Positions 52,951 through 62,455 of a stretch of DNA of 64,000 nucleotides are shown one piece after another. Below the pieces are notes generated by a model. The model worked only from the letters and a program-made list of their open reading frames with translations, was not told the DNA's origin and searched no databases. The stretch spans positions 294,359 through 358,358 of the forward strand of contig NZ_JAGGLB010000005.1 in the NCBI RefSeq assembly GCF_017874215.1, given 5' to 3'. A program made the position numbers and the translations under genes. Position 1 is the first letter of the stretch; each line of letters opens with the position of its first letter. The stretch comes from Paenibacillus eucommiae. Its GTDB lineage: Bacteria; Bacillota; Bacilli; Paenibacillales; NBRC-103111.

Positions 52951-55635
52951 ATGCGGCGGAAGATTTTTTGTTCATCTATGATACTCACCTTATGCTTGTT
53001 TGCTTTTACGGCATGGGTCTCGTTTGAGCTGTCAGCGCAAAAGATAGACAGTGAACGCAGCAGACTTCTGGAGCACATTAAGCTTAGAGTGATGAATAAT
53101 GTGGTCACCATGTTTGAACAAACGGAGAAAATCGCACTGCTAATTTCTGAAAATAAAGATCTGATTTCCATGTCAACGAACCATTATGAGGAAGCGAATG
53201 CGGAATTGGAACGCATCAAAATGGTTGAAGAAACGCTTAGCGGAACTATTTTCTTAAATCCTCATATTGAAACGATCATTATTTCACTGAAAAATGGAAG
53301 ATCCTACATGTCTACAACGCGTTCTATATCTGCAGCTTCGCTGCGTCTTTCAAACGTTTACGGCTTGCCGCAATTTGATAAGGTGCATGACAATCAGGAA
53401 GGAGTTTGGCTCCCTCCAGGCACGTTTACGTTGGAAAACGAAGTGGCTGAAGCGAAATATTTTCGGATTCTGTTTGAAAACCGCTATACGTACAGCAAAA
53501 AAATCGATGATGAAATGATCGTGACACTTGTCGTTGATTCCAAAGCGATTCAGCTTTTTCTGAATCAGCCGGATTCGACCTTTGCCTATGAAATGTCAGT
53601 GGAGAACTCGGATTTGAGCCGCACCCAGGCGGGAGTAAGCGATATGGTTAATGAACGGTATGGTTTTGAAATTAAGCCCCATATTGTGGATTCCGACTAT
53701 AAGGCCATAAAGCTGCAAAATGTGAAGATTCTAATCGCCGCATGTATAGTTCTAATGCTAATTGCAGCCTTGAGCAGCAGCTGGTTTTCCTTGAAAATGG
53801 CTTCGCCGATCCAGCGGATGAAACGGCAGGTTGCCGATATTCACAATCTTGAGAATTCGAGCGATATTATGCTGTATAAGGTAAAAAGGAAAATTCCAAT
53901 CAGCTTCCGTCTGAAATTATCGATGTACCTGGTGACCATCAGCTTAGTGGGCATCGCTGTTATTTTTATTGTGAATTACTACTATGCCACGCTGGCGATG
54001 AAGGATCAGGTGAAAAAATATTATTTTGAATATTTATTCCAATCCGAAAATTCAATTGAATTTAACTTGAAAAATTCGGAGCGCTTTTCTACGGCCATAT
54101 TGCTCGACCGCAAGCTGCAGCAGCTGATGCAGGGGGAAGGCAGCAGTGAGGATGTGGCGAAAGAGCTGATCAAACAGTTTTCCTACCAGCACATTATTAG
54201 CAAAAATATAAATTATGTGAATATTTACAATCAGGAAGGGGAGATGGTTTTCTCCACCATATTGTCTTTTCTGAATCAACAGGCGATTCAAAAAACGGCG
54301 ATCTATCCCTTACTAGAGAAGTCCAATGGGGAAACGATTTATTTCAATGAGAGGCGCGATCCATTCGGGGATCATGTGATTTCAATTGCCAAAAAAATCA
54401 ACAGCACCCAAAGCTCCAGCAAGCTGATTGGTTACTATCTGCTAGCTGTTAATGAAGCTGAGTTCAAGTTTTTAGGTGAAGACCTGGGCATCCCATCCTT
54501 GAATTTTATCGTAGCCGACTCTAACCGGGAGATTATTTATAATAAGAAGGATGCCGCGATGGCAGAGCAAATTCTCGCAGTGGACGATATCTTTCATCAA
54601 GACAAGGGAATCGTGCAGAGAACGATCCAGGGGCGGGAGAAGCTGCTCATGCATGATGCGCTCGGTGAGACGCAGTGGAAGGTCATTGGTTCGATCGATA
54701 CGAAGGATATTTTTCAGAGCCAACGGGAAATAACGCTCGTCTACGGCTATTTGCTGCTTGTTATCCTGATCCTGATTAGTGGTGCGATTTATTTAATTGC
54801 CCGTAGCATTTCTGAGCCTGTGCAGCAGCTTGCTATGAGAATAAGGAATATGATTCAAGGCGGGTTTCAGGACAAGCATTTCCCTGTCATTCAGAGTACG
54901 GATGAAATTGCCGAGTTATCGGTCCATCTCTACGCCATGATCGAGAAAATTCAAAAGCTGATGAGCGACATCTATACCTTCGAAGTGAAGGCAAGAGAGA
55001 TCGAGCTGCAATTTAAACAAGCAGAGCTGGCTAATCTGATGAAGCAGATTAATCCGCATTTTCTGTACAACACTTTGGAGACGATCAAATGGATGGCGAT
55101 GGAGCTGACGAACGGGGAAAATAAAGCAAGCGGCATGATTCATGAGTTATCTGCGTTTCTGCGTTCCAGTCTGCAGACGGATATGAAAATGACGACGATT
55201 GAAGAAGAGATTTCCCGCGTGAAGGCATACTTGTATATTCAGCAAATTCGTTATGGCGACAAGCTTAAAGTGAAATGGGCGATCTCACCCTCAGCAGCGA
55301 AGCAGCAGGTCATTAAATTTATTTTGCAGCCGCTGGTTGAAAATGCGTTAATCCATGGCATCGATCTGAAAAAGGGGAAAGGCGTAATCTTCATCAGCAT
55401 TCAGATGGTCCAGCAGCGTTTAATCGTGTCTGTCATTGACAACGGGGCTGGAATTGAGGCAGCAAAGCTATCCGCCATTCATGCCTCCTTGCATGTCAAA
55501 GCGGGTGACGCTCATATCGGTCTGCGCAATATCAGTCAAAGATTACATTTGATCTATGGGGAGAAGGCAGTGATGCAATTACACAGTAAAGTGCTCCACT
55601 GGACTAAAGCTACCATAGAAATTGGTATGGAATAA
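52951..55635 (+). CDS. Sensor histidine kinase, YesM-like, with two tandem extracellular sensors
   Basis: The 894-residue kinase has four transmembrane helices instead of the usual two: about 5-25, 258-280, 321-345 and 595-617. Two extracellular Cache-like domains lie between them. The stretch about 275-320 (SLKMASPIQRMKRQVADIHN) resembles a decayed HAMP/cytoplasmic linker, so the first sensor looks like a second, kinase-less receptor fused in front. A HAMP domain, the His_kinase domain with H703 in QINPHFLYNTLETIKWMAM and an HATPase domain with ILQPLVENALIHG follow. It should phosphorylate the response regulator encoded just upstream. Confidence 0.92.
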   Translation: MRRKIFCSSMILTLCLFAFTAWVSFELSAQKIDSERSRLLEHIKLRVMNNVVTMFEQTEKIALLISENKDLISMSTNHYEEANAELERIKMVEETLSGTIFLNPHIETIIISLKNGRSYMSTTRSISAASLRLSNVYGLPQFDKVHDNQEGVWLPPGTFTLENEVAEAKYFRILFENRYTYSKKIDDEMIVTLVVDSKAIQLFLNQPDSTFAYEMSVENSDLSRTQAGVSDMVNERYGFEIKPHIVDSDYKAIKLQNVKILIAACIVLMLIAALSSSWFSLKMASPIQRMKRQVADIHNLENSSDIMLYKVKRKIPISFRLKLSMYLVTISLVGIAVIFIVNYYYATLAMKDQVKKYYFEYLFQSENSIEFNLKNSERFSTAILLDRKLQQLMQGEGSSEDVAKELIKQFSYQHIISKNINYVNIYNQEGEMVFSTILSFLNQQAIQKTAIYPLLEKSNGETIYFNERRDPFGDHVISIAKKINSTQSSSKLIGYYLLAVNEAEFKFLGEDLGIPSLNFIVADSNREIIYNKKDAAMAEQILAVDDIFHQDKGIVQRTIQGREKLLMHDALGETQWKVIGSIDTKDIFQSQREITLVYGYLLLVILILISGAIYLIARSISEPVQQLAMRIRNMIQGGFQDKHFPVIQSTDEIAELSVHLYAMIEKIQKLMSDIYTFEVKAREIELQFKQAELANLMKQINPHFLYNTLETIKWMAMELTNGENKASGMIHELSAFLRSSLQTDMKMTTIEEEISRVKAYLYIQQIRYGDKLKVKWAISPSAAKQQVIKFILQPLVENALIHGIDLKKGKGVIFISIQMVQQRLIVSVIDNGAGIEAAKLSAIHASLHVKAGDAHIGLRNISQRLHLIYGEKAVMQLHSKVLHWTKATIEIGME

Positions 55636-55753
55636 CCGGGCGTTCATGGAACTTACCCTCCATTTATCAAGATCACCTCATATGAATTCGCTTACAACTG
55701 TTTTAATATTAAAGATGTCAGGAAATGAAACAAGATTAAGGGGAGGCTTACAA

Positions 55754-57178
55754 ATGATGCGTGAAAAAAGAAAAGGATTATATCTGGCTTTAGTTCTGAC
55801 ACTGGTGATTGCTCTTGTAACAGCATGTGGCGGGGGTAAGCAAGCACCGGAGGAAACAGGCTCAGCTGGAGAAAAAGGGAATGAAAATAAGGAAGAGAAA
55901 GTGAAGATTGTTTTAGCGTCCTATTCGTTGAATGATAACAACAGAATTAATCGTTTATTGGAAAGATGGAATGCCAAGCACCCGAATATTGAAGTCGAAT
56001 ACAAGGACTTTCCTAATGACGAGAAGGAATATTACAAAGCTCTGGACATTGCCCTGGCAGGGAATGAAACGATGGACGTGATCGTGGTAGACTATGAAAA
56101 CTCTGTCCAAAAAGGCCAACAGGGCGTGCTGCTGGATGTGAATCCGCTGGCGCAGAAGGACAATTTTGATTTGGCAGAAAACTTTGGTCCTGTGATGAAG
56201 GATATTCAGACAGATGGCAAAAATTATTACCTTCCTTATAACATTGCATTCGATGTGCTTTGGTATAACAAAGATAGGTTTGATGAAAAGAAATTGACTT
56301 ATCCTGATGAAAACACAACTTATCCGCAACTGCTTGAGCTTGCCAGACAATTAACACATGGTGAGGGAGCAAACAAAGTATACGGGCTTGTACTCGGCTA
56401 CCGGGCGCCTAGCTCTGCCTTGATGCCTGCCGAAAGTGCCGGATGGAACTGGGTTAAGGAGGACGGGAGTCCGAACTTCGATGATCCGAGAGTCAAAGAA
56501 GCACTTGAATGGCATAAGCAGCTTTTCGATGAGGATCTGGCGCCTACGTTCGTTCAAATGGAGATTGAAAAAATGAATAACCGGATTCTGCTTGCACAGA
56601 ATAAAGCGGCTATGATCGTCCGGAACTGGTGGACGCCTGTGCAATGGAATATGTTCAGATTTAACGATAAAGTGTTTTGGCAGGATGGCATCGACATGAA
56701 ATTGGGAGCTACGTTCGCACCGAAAATCAATGAAAGCGCGCCTTCGAAGGTGCAGAATATTTCTGCGGGGTATGGCTATGCAGTTTCGGCAAAATCCAAG
56801 CACCCGGATGAAGCTTACCAATTTGTGAAGTTCATGGCTACGGAAAGCTACGACATTCTGAGTGTAATCCCTTCTTACAAAAAAACCGATGTTAGCCAGT
56901 TCGCTTCTTTATTCAACAGCTTTACCGACAATGATAATGTGGAGCATACAGATATTTACCCGCAGGAGCTTATTGATCAGATTAAAAAGGTGAATGATGA
57001 ATCGATTTCGGTGAAAAGTGCTTTAAATCCGCCTGTTGTAGATCCAAGTATCAGAAATGCACTGATGGATCTGCTGAACAGAGAGAGCAGCAATTATTAT
57101 AGCGGCAAGGTGCAGTTGAACGATTTTATCAGCAAGCTGCAGACCGAAGCCGAAAAAATCATCAAAAATCTTAAATAG
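55754..57178 (+). CDS. Extracellular solute-binding lipoprotein (CUT1)
   Basis: GGGAGG is 7 bases from the ATG at 55754. Longer readings toward 55622 lack a ribosome site. The 474-residue protein has a lipoprotein signal peptide (lipobox VTAC, Cys25), a Gly/Glu/Lys linker, and a mature CUT1 binding domain (IVLASYSLNDNNRINRLLER; YLPYNIAFDVLWYNKDRFDE). It supplies substrate to the two permeases downstream and is controlled by the preceding two-component system by position. Confidence 0.93.
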   Translation: MMREKRKGLYLALVLTLVIALVTACGGGKQAPEETGSAGEKGNENKEEKVKIVLASYSLNDNNRINRLLERWNAKHPNIEVEYKDFPNDEKEYYKALDIALAGNETMDVIVVDYENSVQKGQQGVLLDVNPLAQKDNFDLAENFGPVMKDIQTDGKNYYLPYNIAFDVLWYNKDRFDEKKLTYPDENTTYPQLLELARQLTHGEGANKVYGLVLGYRAPSSALMPAESAGWNWVKEDGSPNFDDPRVKEALEWHKQLFDEDLAPTFVQMEIEKMNNRILLAQNKAAMIVRNWWTPVQWNMFRFNDKVFWQDGIDMKLGATFAPKINESAPSKVQNISAGYGYAVSAKSKHPDEAYQFVKFMATESYDILSVIPSYKKTDVSQFASLFNSFTDNDNVEHTDIYPQELIDQIKKVNDESISVKSALNPPVVDPSIRNALMDLLNRESSNYYSGKVQLNDFISKLQTEAEKIIKNLK

Positions 57179-57212
57179 CGTCTGAGGCGCCGTGGATTGC
57201 AGGTGGTACTTC

Positions 57213-58103
57213 TTGATAAAAAACAGAAATAATTTACGTGAAAATATAACCGGCTATTTGTTCATTTTGCCTAATTTAATCGGTTTAGCGGTTCTGGTTA
57301 TGTATTCACTTGGCTATTCACTATTTATAAGCTTTACAGACTGGAATTTGATCGGTGGCCTGGGAAATACCAAGTTTGTCGGGTTTGACAACTACAAGCA
57401 GCTTTTGACAGATGAGTTGTTTTGGACGTCCTTGTACAACAATTTTTGGTTCTTGCTTGTAGTGCCGGTTGAAACCGTGCTGGCCTTGATGCTGGCGATC
57501 GCTTTAAATGAATTCGTTTTTGGGAGGAAGTTTCTGAGGGTTATATACTTTCTCCCCTATATTACCAATATGGCGGCGATTCTGATCGTTTGGCACCTGA
57601 TGTTCAATCCGCAGAAGGGGCCTGTCAACCTGCTGCTTGGAGCGATCGGAATCAAAAATCCACCAACCTGGCTGCTTGATGAATTCTGGTCTAAGCCTAC
57701 CGTCGCTTTATTCGGGATATGGACGACATTAGGGTTCTATATGCTTGTGTATTTAGCAGGCTTGCAGAGTATTCCGAAGGAGCTTTACGAATCTGCAGAA
57801 ATTGATGGGGCGGGTCCTTTTAAAAGATTTATTAACATCACGGTCCCGCTTGTTTCTCCAACGACCTTTTTTATCGTGATTATGTCTGTGCTCAAAGCTT
57901 TCCAGCAGTGGTCGAATATTCAAATTTTAACAGAAGGGGGTCCAGGCGACTCCACTTATGTACTCGGCTATTATATTTATAAGCTTGGATTTAACTACTA
58001 TAGGATGGGCTACGCTTCAGCCATAGCTTGGGTGTTCTTCGCGATAGTCGTTATCATTACATTAATTCAATGGAAAGCGCAAAAAAAATGGGTACATTAT
58101 TGA
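57213..58103 (+). CDS. CUT1 ABC transporter permease (MalF-like)
   Basis: AGGTGG is 6 bases from TTG 57213. An upstream GTG at 57192 has no site. The 296-residue permease opens with RENITGYLFILPNLIGLAVL and has six hydrophobic segments. The EAA loop is LYESAEIDGAGPFKRFINIT. It is followed 31 bp later by its MalG-like partner. Confidence 0.92.
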   Translation: MIKNRNNLRENITGYLFILPNLIGLAVLVMYSLGYSLFISFTDWNLIGGLGNTKFVGFDNYKQLLTDELFWTSLYNNFWFLLVVPVETVLALMLAIALNEFVFGRKFLRVIYFLPYITNMAAILIVWHLMFNPQKGPVNLLLGAIGIKNPPTWLLDEFWSKPTVALFGIWTTLGFYMLVYLAGLQSIPKELYESAEIDGAGPFKRFINITVPLVSPTTFFIVIMSVLKAFQQWSNIQILTEGGPGDSTYVLGYYIYKLGFNYYRMGYASAIAWVFFAIVVIITLIQWKAQKKWVHY

Positions 58104-58134
58104 TCTGTAGAGTAGATCAGGCAGGAGGCATACA

Positions 58135-58962
58135 ATGGGCAAATGGTTTACGAAAGCTGTAACCAGTGTCATTATGTGGGGAATTGCAAGCATAATGCTC
58201 CTGCCGTTTGTCTGGATGCTTTCATCATCACTGAAGACGAGCGCCGAAGTATTTCAGTTTCCAATCGAATGGATTCCCAAGCATCCGACCCTGGGCAGTT
58301 ACAAGCTGTTATTTTCATCCAAATATAATTTTGGTTTGTATTATTTCAATACATTTATTGTCACCTTGATGTCTATTATTGGCGTTGTTTTTGTAGGCAG
58401 CATGACCGCATATGCTTATTCGAAAATTCGCTTTGCTGGCCGTAATTTCATATTCTTGCTGATGATTGCGACGCTGGCGATTCCTTTTCAGGTGGTTATG
58501 ATTCCGAACTTCATTATTTTTCGCAGCTTTGGTCTGCTGGACACCTTGACCTCGCAGTGGATCGGCGCGTTTCTAAATCCGATTATGGCTATTTTCTTTT
58601 TGCGTCAGTTTTTTATGACGATTTCCAATGAGCTGATTGATGCGGCAAAAATAGACGGCTGCGGCCACTGGCGAATTTGCTGGAGAATTGTTGTTCCTTT
58701 GTCCAAACCGGTTTTATTTACGGTCATATTGATCTACTTTGTAAGCTCCTGGAACAATTACGAAACGGCGCTCTTGTATTTGCGCAAGCCCGATCTATAT
58801 GTAATTTCGCTCGCTGTGAAAATGTTTTCCGGTGAAATGCATGTGAATCACGCGGCATCCATGGCTGCATCCGTGATCTCGATCATTCCATTGTTGATTT
58901 TGCTGATTTTCGGACAAAGATATATCATCTCTGGATTGACTTCAGGGGCCATTAAAGGATAG
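58135..58962 (+). CDS. CUT1 ABC transporter permease (MalG-like)
   Basis: The 275-residue permease has six hydrophobic segments, the EAA loop ELIDAAKIDGCGHWRICWRI and the C-terminal YIISGLTSGAIKG. GGAGG is 7 bases from the ATG. It ends 38 bp before the BNR gene, on the same transcript. Confidence 0.94.
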   Translation: MGKWFTKAVTSVIMWGIASIMLLPFVWMLSSSLKTSAEVFQFPIEWIPKHPTLGSYKLLFSSKYNFGLYYFNTFIVTLMSIIGVVFVGSMTAYAYSKIRFAGRNFIFLLMIATLAIPFQVVMIPNFIIFRSFGLLDTLTSQWIGAFLNPIMAIFFLRQFFMTISNELIDAAKIDGCGHWRICWRIVVPLSKPVLFTVILIYFVSSWNNYETALLYLRKPDLYVISLAVKMFSGEMHVNHAASMAASVISIIPLLILLIFGQRYIISGLTSGAIKG

Positions 58963-59000
58963 TGGGAAAAAGGATTAGGGAAAAAGTGGAGGGAAAAGTT

Positions 59001-60131
59001 ATGGGAACTGGAGAATTGAGATATCAAAGCATAGAATCCGATATGTTCGTTGGCCGCAGGGGCAGGCTGAAGAGATACCTTATTTGCTCGCTGCAAGGAT
59101 TTTTCCCTGTGCTTGTGCAAACTGGCAGCAGCAGCCTCTCTGTAGTATACAGGACTGGTGCGCCGCATGTCGGCATCTCGGGTACGCTGGCTGTTTCCAA
59201 CTCTAATGACGGCGGCAAATCGTGGTCCGACCCTGTAGAGGTAGCTCCCCGTTATGATGATGTACGTAATCCGGCGTATGGTGTTAATAACGAAGGACAT
59301 TTGGTTTTGGGCTACTGGGAGGCAAAGCAGCACATCTATGAAGAGGATCAGGAAGGGCACGGGCTGAAGTACGTTCCTGCTGCTGCAGAAGATGAGCGAT
59401 ACAAGGTGGCTGCAATGTTTACCGTAGTTAGCAAAGATGGGGGCAAAAGCTGGAGTGAACCGGTCTCCTACACATCCAAGTTTCTCACCTTGGCTTCGCC
59501 CTATGGAAGAATAATTACTTCATCTGATGGGACTTTGTATATGTCCGTATACGGCACCTTACGTGAGCCTGTTGAAGGCATCAAAAACGCATGTATATTA
59601 GTGCGCAGCACAGATGGTGGTGTCACATGGGGGGATGAGTCTCTGGTTGCCATGGGCTTTAATGAAACCTCCTATGCCTTTTTACCAGATGGCACGTTGT
59701 TTGCAGCCGCCCGCAATGACCAGCGCTACAGCTATATTTCCACTTTGTTTAGTAAAGATAATGGACGGACCTGGAGCGAGCCGGTACAAATTACCCGTGA
59801 TTATGAGCATCCCGCGGATGTCACTGTGCTCCAAAGCGGCAAGCTGCTACTTACGTTCGGCAGAAGAGTACGCCCTTACGGGTGCGGTGCTTTGCTTAGC
59901 GAGGATGGAGGCCAAACCTGGAACCGCAATGAAGAGGTACTGTTGGCGGGGGACGGGGCGGAAAGCCTGGATGTCGGATATCCCTCAACCGTGCAGATCG
60001 AGGATGGCACCATTATTACCGCCTTGTACTATGCCAGTGGCTCCGATGCCGGGGGTGCGGACTATTTGAAGGGATGGGGGAAAATTTCCTGTCAGGCCAT
60101 CCACTACCGGGAAGAACAGTTGCGGCTTTGA
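59001..60131 (+). CDS. BNR/Asp-box propeller protein (sialidase-like), transporter-linked
   Basis: GGAGGG is 7 bases from ATG 59001. A GTG at 58962 overlaps the permease stop and lacks a site. The 376-residue protein has five Asp boxes: SNSNDGGKSW, SKDGGKSW, STDGGVTW, SKDNGRTW and SEDGGQTW. They predict a six-bladed propeller. There is no signal peptide, so the substrate imported by the adjacent CUT1 transporter is probably cleaved inside the cell. It is more regular in its Asp boxes than the 6328 protein. Exo-sialidase is one option among several propeller enzymes, and the catalytic residues were not assigned. Confidence 0.88.
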   Translation: MGTGELRYQSIESDMFVGRRGRLKRYLICSLQGFFPVLVQTGSSSLSVVYRTGAPHVGISGTLAVSNSNDGGKSWSDPVEVAPRYDDVRNPAYGVNNEGHLVLGYWEAKQHIYEEDQEGHGLKYVPAAAEDERYKVAAMFTVVSKDGGKSWSEPVSYTSKFLTLASPYGRIITSSDGTLYMSVYGTLREPVEGIKNACILVRSTDGGVTWGDESLVAMGFNETSYAFLPDGTLFAAARNDQRYSYISTLFSKDNGRTWSEPVQITRDYEHPADVTVLQSGKLLLTFGRRVRPYGCGALLSEDGGQTWNRNEEVLLAGDGAESLDVGYPSTVQIEDGTIITALYYASGSDAGGADYLKGWGKISCQAIHYREEQLRL

Positions 60132-60135
60132 TATT

Positions 60136-61290
60136 ATGAAAAAACACTTGGCGTCCGAAGATATATGCACACACTTGGGGGATGAGTATGATCGTTACTT
60201 GGGAGCGATCATACCACCTATTTTTCAAAACACCTTATTTACACACAAACATACAGATCATGGTTATGCTTATTCAAGAATCAGTAATCCGACCATTGAA
60301 CTGGCAGAAAAGAAGCTGGCAGCCTTGGAGGCAGGGAATTGGGCGGTGTGTTATTCCTCAGGCGTAGCTGCAATATCTGCGGTCATTGCTTATTTTGCTG
60401 CTAACGAAAGCCACATTATATGCATAAAGAACACGTACGGTAGAGTAAACCAATTGCTGGAGCATTATTCGCGTAAATTTCAGATAAGCACGACCTTCGT
60501 TGAAGGGAATGATCCAGCAGAAATCAAAGCGGCTATACGCCCTGAGACGAAGCTGATCTATTTGGAAAGCCCCTCCTCGCTGGTGTATCAGATGCAGGAT
60601 CTTGAGGCAATTGCATGCATAGCTAAGTCACATGACATTTATACGGCAATTGATAACACTTGGGCTTCACCTATTTTTCAAAATCCGCTGTGCTTTGGTA
60701 TCGATCTGGTCATTCATTCCCTATCCAAATACATAGGTGGGCACAGTGATTTGATCGGTGGAGTGGTCATCGGCGCAGACATGGAGATGGGAACGGGATT
60801 CCATGAGGAGCGGGCGATGTTCGGCGCTGTAATGGATCCACATTTGTCCTGGATGGTTACGCGCAGCATAAGGACTTTGCCTGTGCGCATGAAGCAGCAT
60901 CAAGAAAATGCCCTGCGAGTGGCTTCTTTTCTGGAGGGGCACCCTAAAGTATCTCAAGTATTTTATCCCGGTCTGGCAAGCCATCCGCAGTATGAGCTAG
61001 GACTTAAGCAAATGAGCGGGTACTCGGGAGTCATGAGCATCGCTGTTTCCGGTGAACCGGAACAAGTCGCGAAAATGCTCAAGCAGCTGCAATATTTCGA
61101 GGTTGGCTCGAGCTGGGGAGGCTTTGAGAGTTTGATTGCACTGTTACCATTTAATGAGAAATTGGCCGGTGAAATGAACGAAACGATCAGTGTATCAGCA
61201 CCAAAATCTTTACTGCGGATTTCTGTAGGGCTGGAAAACGTACAATCGTTAATCAATGATTTGGACAGAGCATTGCATACACTGGATTAA
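60136..61290 (+). CDS. Cys/Met metabolism PLP-dependent enzyme
   Basis: The 384-residue fold-type I enzyme has K198 in HSLSKYIGGHSDLIGG (PLP lysine) and YAYSRISNPT near 44-53. It starts 4 bp after the BNR stop with no clear ribosome site, so it is probably translated by coupling. It is a second member of the family in this window but differs from the 35986 protein in the lysine motif (HSLSKYIGGHSD). Its place at the end of a sugar-uptake operon is unusual for sulfur amino acid metabolism, and substrate drift is possible. Confidence 0.88.
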   Translation: MKKHLASEDICTHLGDEYDRYLGAIIPPIFQNTLFTHKHTDHGYAYSRISNPTIELAEKKLAALEAGNWAVCYSSGVAAISAVIAYFAANESHIICIKNTYGRVNQLLEHYSRKFQISTTFVEGNDPAEIKAAIRPETKLIYLESPSSLVYQMQDLEAIACIAKSHDIYTAIDNTWASPIFQNPLCFGIDLVIHSLSKYIGGHSDLIGGVVIGADMEMGTGFHEERAMFGAVMDPHLSWMVTRSIRTLPVRMKQHQENALRVASFLEGHPKVSQVFYPGLASHPQYELGLKQMSGYSGVMSIAVSGEPEQVAKMLKQLQYFEVGSSWGGFESLIALLPFNEKLAGEMNETISVSAPKSLLRISVGLENVQSLINDLDRALHTLD

Positions 61291-61390
61291 ACCGAAACGC
61301 ATAGCTAACTTTAATATATCTGATTTGGGGCTGCAGACAAAATGGGTTGAGGATGATGTACTCAATCTATTTTATCGGCAGCCTTTTTTC

Positions 61391-61783
61391 AGCCTTACCC
61401 TCCGCAACGTCTCCAAGTTTCGAACACGCACTTCGAGGGAGTCAGAAAGGAAGATTATCCTATCGCCACTATCCCTCTCCCTCAGGAAAGTAACTTCTAC
61501 TGGCAGTCTTCATCACCAGCTCCTGCACCTGCTAGGAAATCTCCTCTAACTAAGAGAAAAAACCTTGCTGGTTGTCCGTTTGAGCTTGGTGTTCGTGCGA
61601 TTGTAGCTGAGAGAGGTAAGGGGTGTGGGAGGAAGAGCGATAGCGTCCGCCTTTAAAGATTTGTTCCAACCCCCATATCCATTCCATTCAAGGGAACAAA
61701 TCTTTAACAGCGGCTGGAGCCCACATCCCTTACCTCCGTAATGCACCAACGCCATGAACACACTCCTCAAAGGACGTCGCATG
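61391..61783 (+). repeat. Composite repeat family, left plus right module (copy 9, no array)
   Basis: A stray right-module tail (61391-61436) precedes the left module (61434-61493). The right module (61563-61783) has outer arms GAGGTAAGGGGTGTGGG (61613-61629) and CCCACATCCCTTACCTC (61720-61736), with one G.U. Both arms differ from copy 7 but still pair. The inner stem is 61655-61667 with 61693-61705. The terminal hairpin is degraded (GACGTCGCATGGGCTC), so this copy should not terminate. Confidence 0.93.
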
Positions 61784-61788
61784 GGCTC

Positions 61789-62253
61789 GTGGAGAAACGC
61801 TTAGTGCAAAAAAGACGTTTGTTTAAACGCTATAAACCTTTGTTTGGAAGCGTAACTGTGATAGTTTTAGCATTAATAATTCTTGCAGCAAATGAAAATT
61901 ACTTAAGGAGCTTAATTTTTAATGGCAATGATATTCAGGAAGATTTACCAACCCACACTATTCTATCTTTACCCGACAATCCTAATGGTTCCCAAGAGAA
62001 ATTCCAGGTTGTAGACGGACTCACTATTGAAGAAGACGCGAAGATCAGTATGAGCAAGAAAGCAAATCTGTCTGGTTCCGCGGAAGAAACGACAATCGCA
62101 CTTATTCATTATTGGAAATTTACAGCTGAATTCGCTTGCGATATTAGTAACTAGTTATCATTTTGAAGAAAATAATTGGGTAATACAAAGCTATAGTTTA
62201 GAAAATATCGATAAAAGCACAATTGTAACTGAGATAAAATAAACATTCTAGGG
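61789..62253 (+). pseudogene. Frameshifted small membrane-anchored protein
   Basis: A frame from about 61789 (GTG; the start is uncertain and no ribosome site is clear) to the stop at 62154 encodes a basic N-terminus, one hydrophobic helix (SVTVIVLALIILAAN), and an exported tail. It stops abruptly at ACDISN. Just beyond, another frame continues plausibly to 62242 (ending SYHFEENNWVIQSYS...STIVTEIK), as a second half would. A frameshift near 62100-62150 is likely. The 5' end abuts the 3' end of repeat copy 9, which may have replaced the original start region. Function unknown. Confidence 0.45.
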
Positions 62254-62310
62254 GTATTACATGTTATTTTGCGGTGAAGCTTTGCAGTGATAAAGTTAAT
62301 TCTGTTCATT

Positions 62311-62374
62311 CAAGGGAGTCAGATAAGGAAGTGCAGTTTTTTCTTATCGTCACTATCCCTTTCGGTCAGGAACC
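62311..62374 (+). repeat. Composite repeat family, left module only (copy 10)
   Basis: CAAGGGAGTCAGATAAGGAAG, then TTATCGTCACTATCCC and GGTCAGGAACCC. CTTTGCAGTGATAAAG (62280) lies upstream as at copy 2. A promoter for the alcohol dehydrogenase gene begins within its 3' edge. Confidence 0.8.
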
Positions 62375-62384
62375 CGTTTTCTGG

Positions 62385-62390
62385 TATAAT
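62385..62390 (+). promoter_or_regulatory. Extended -10 promoter of the alcohol dehydrogenase gene
   Basis: TGGTATAAT (62382-62390) is a full extended -10. The -35 region is weak. The gene starts 65 bp downstream. Confidence 0.6.
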
Positions 62391-62455
62391 GAAGGAATCG
62401 ATACAGCAAGCAGCATCACAACCTACTCTGCAAAAAAGAAGGAGACTGCAAGCGT

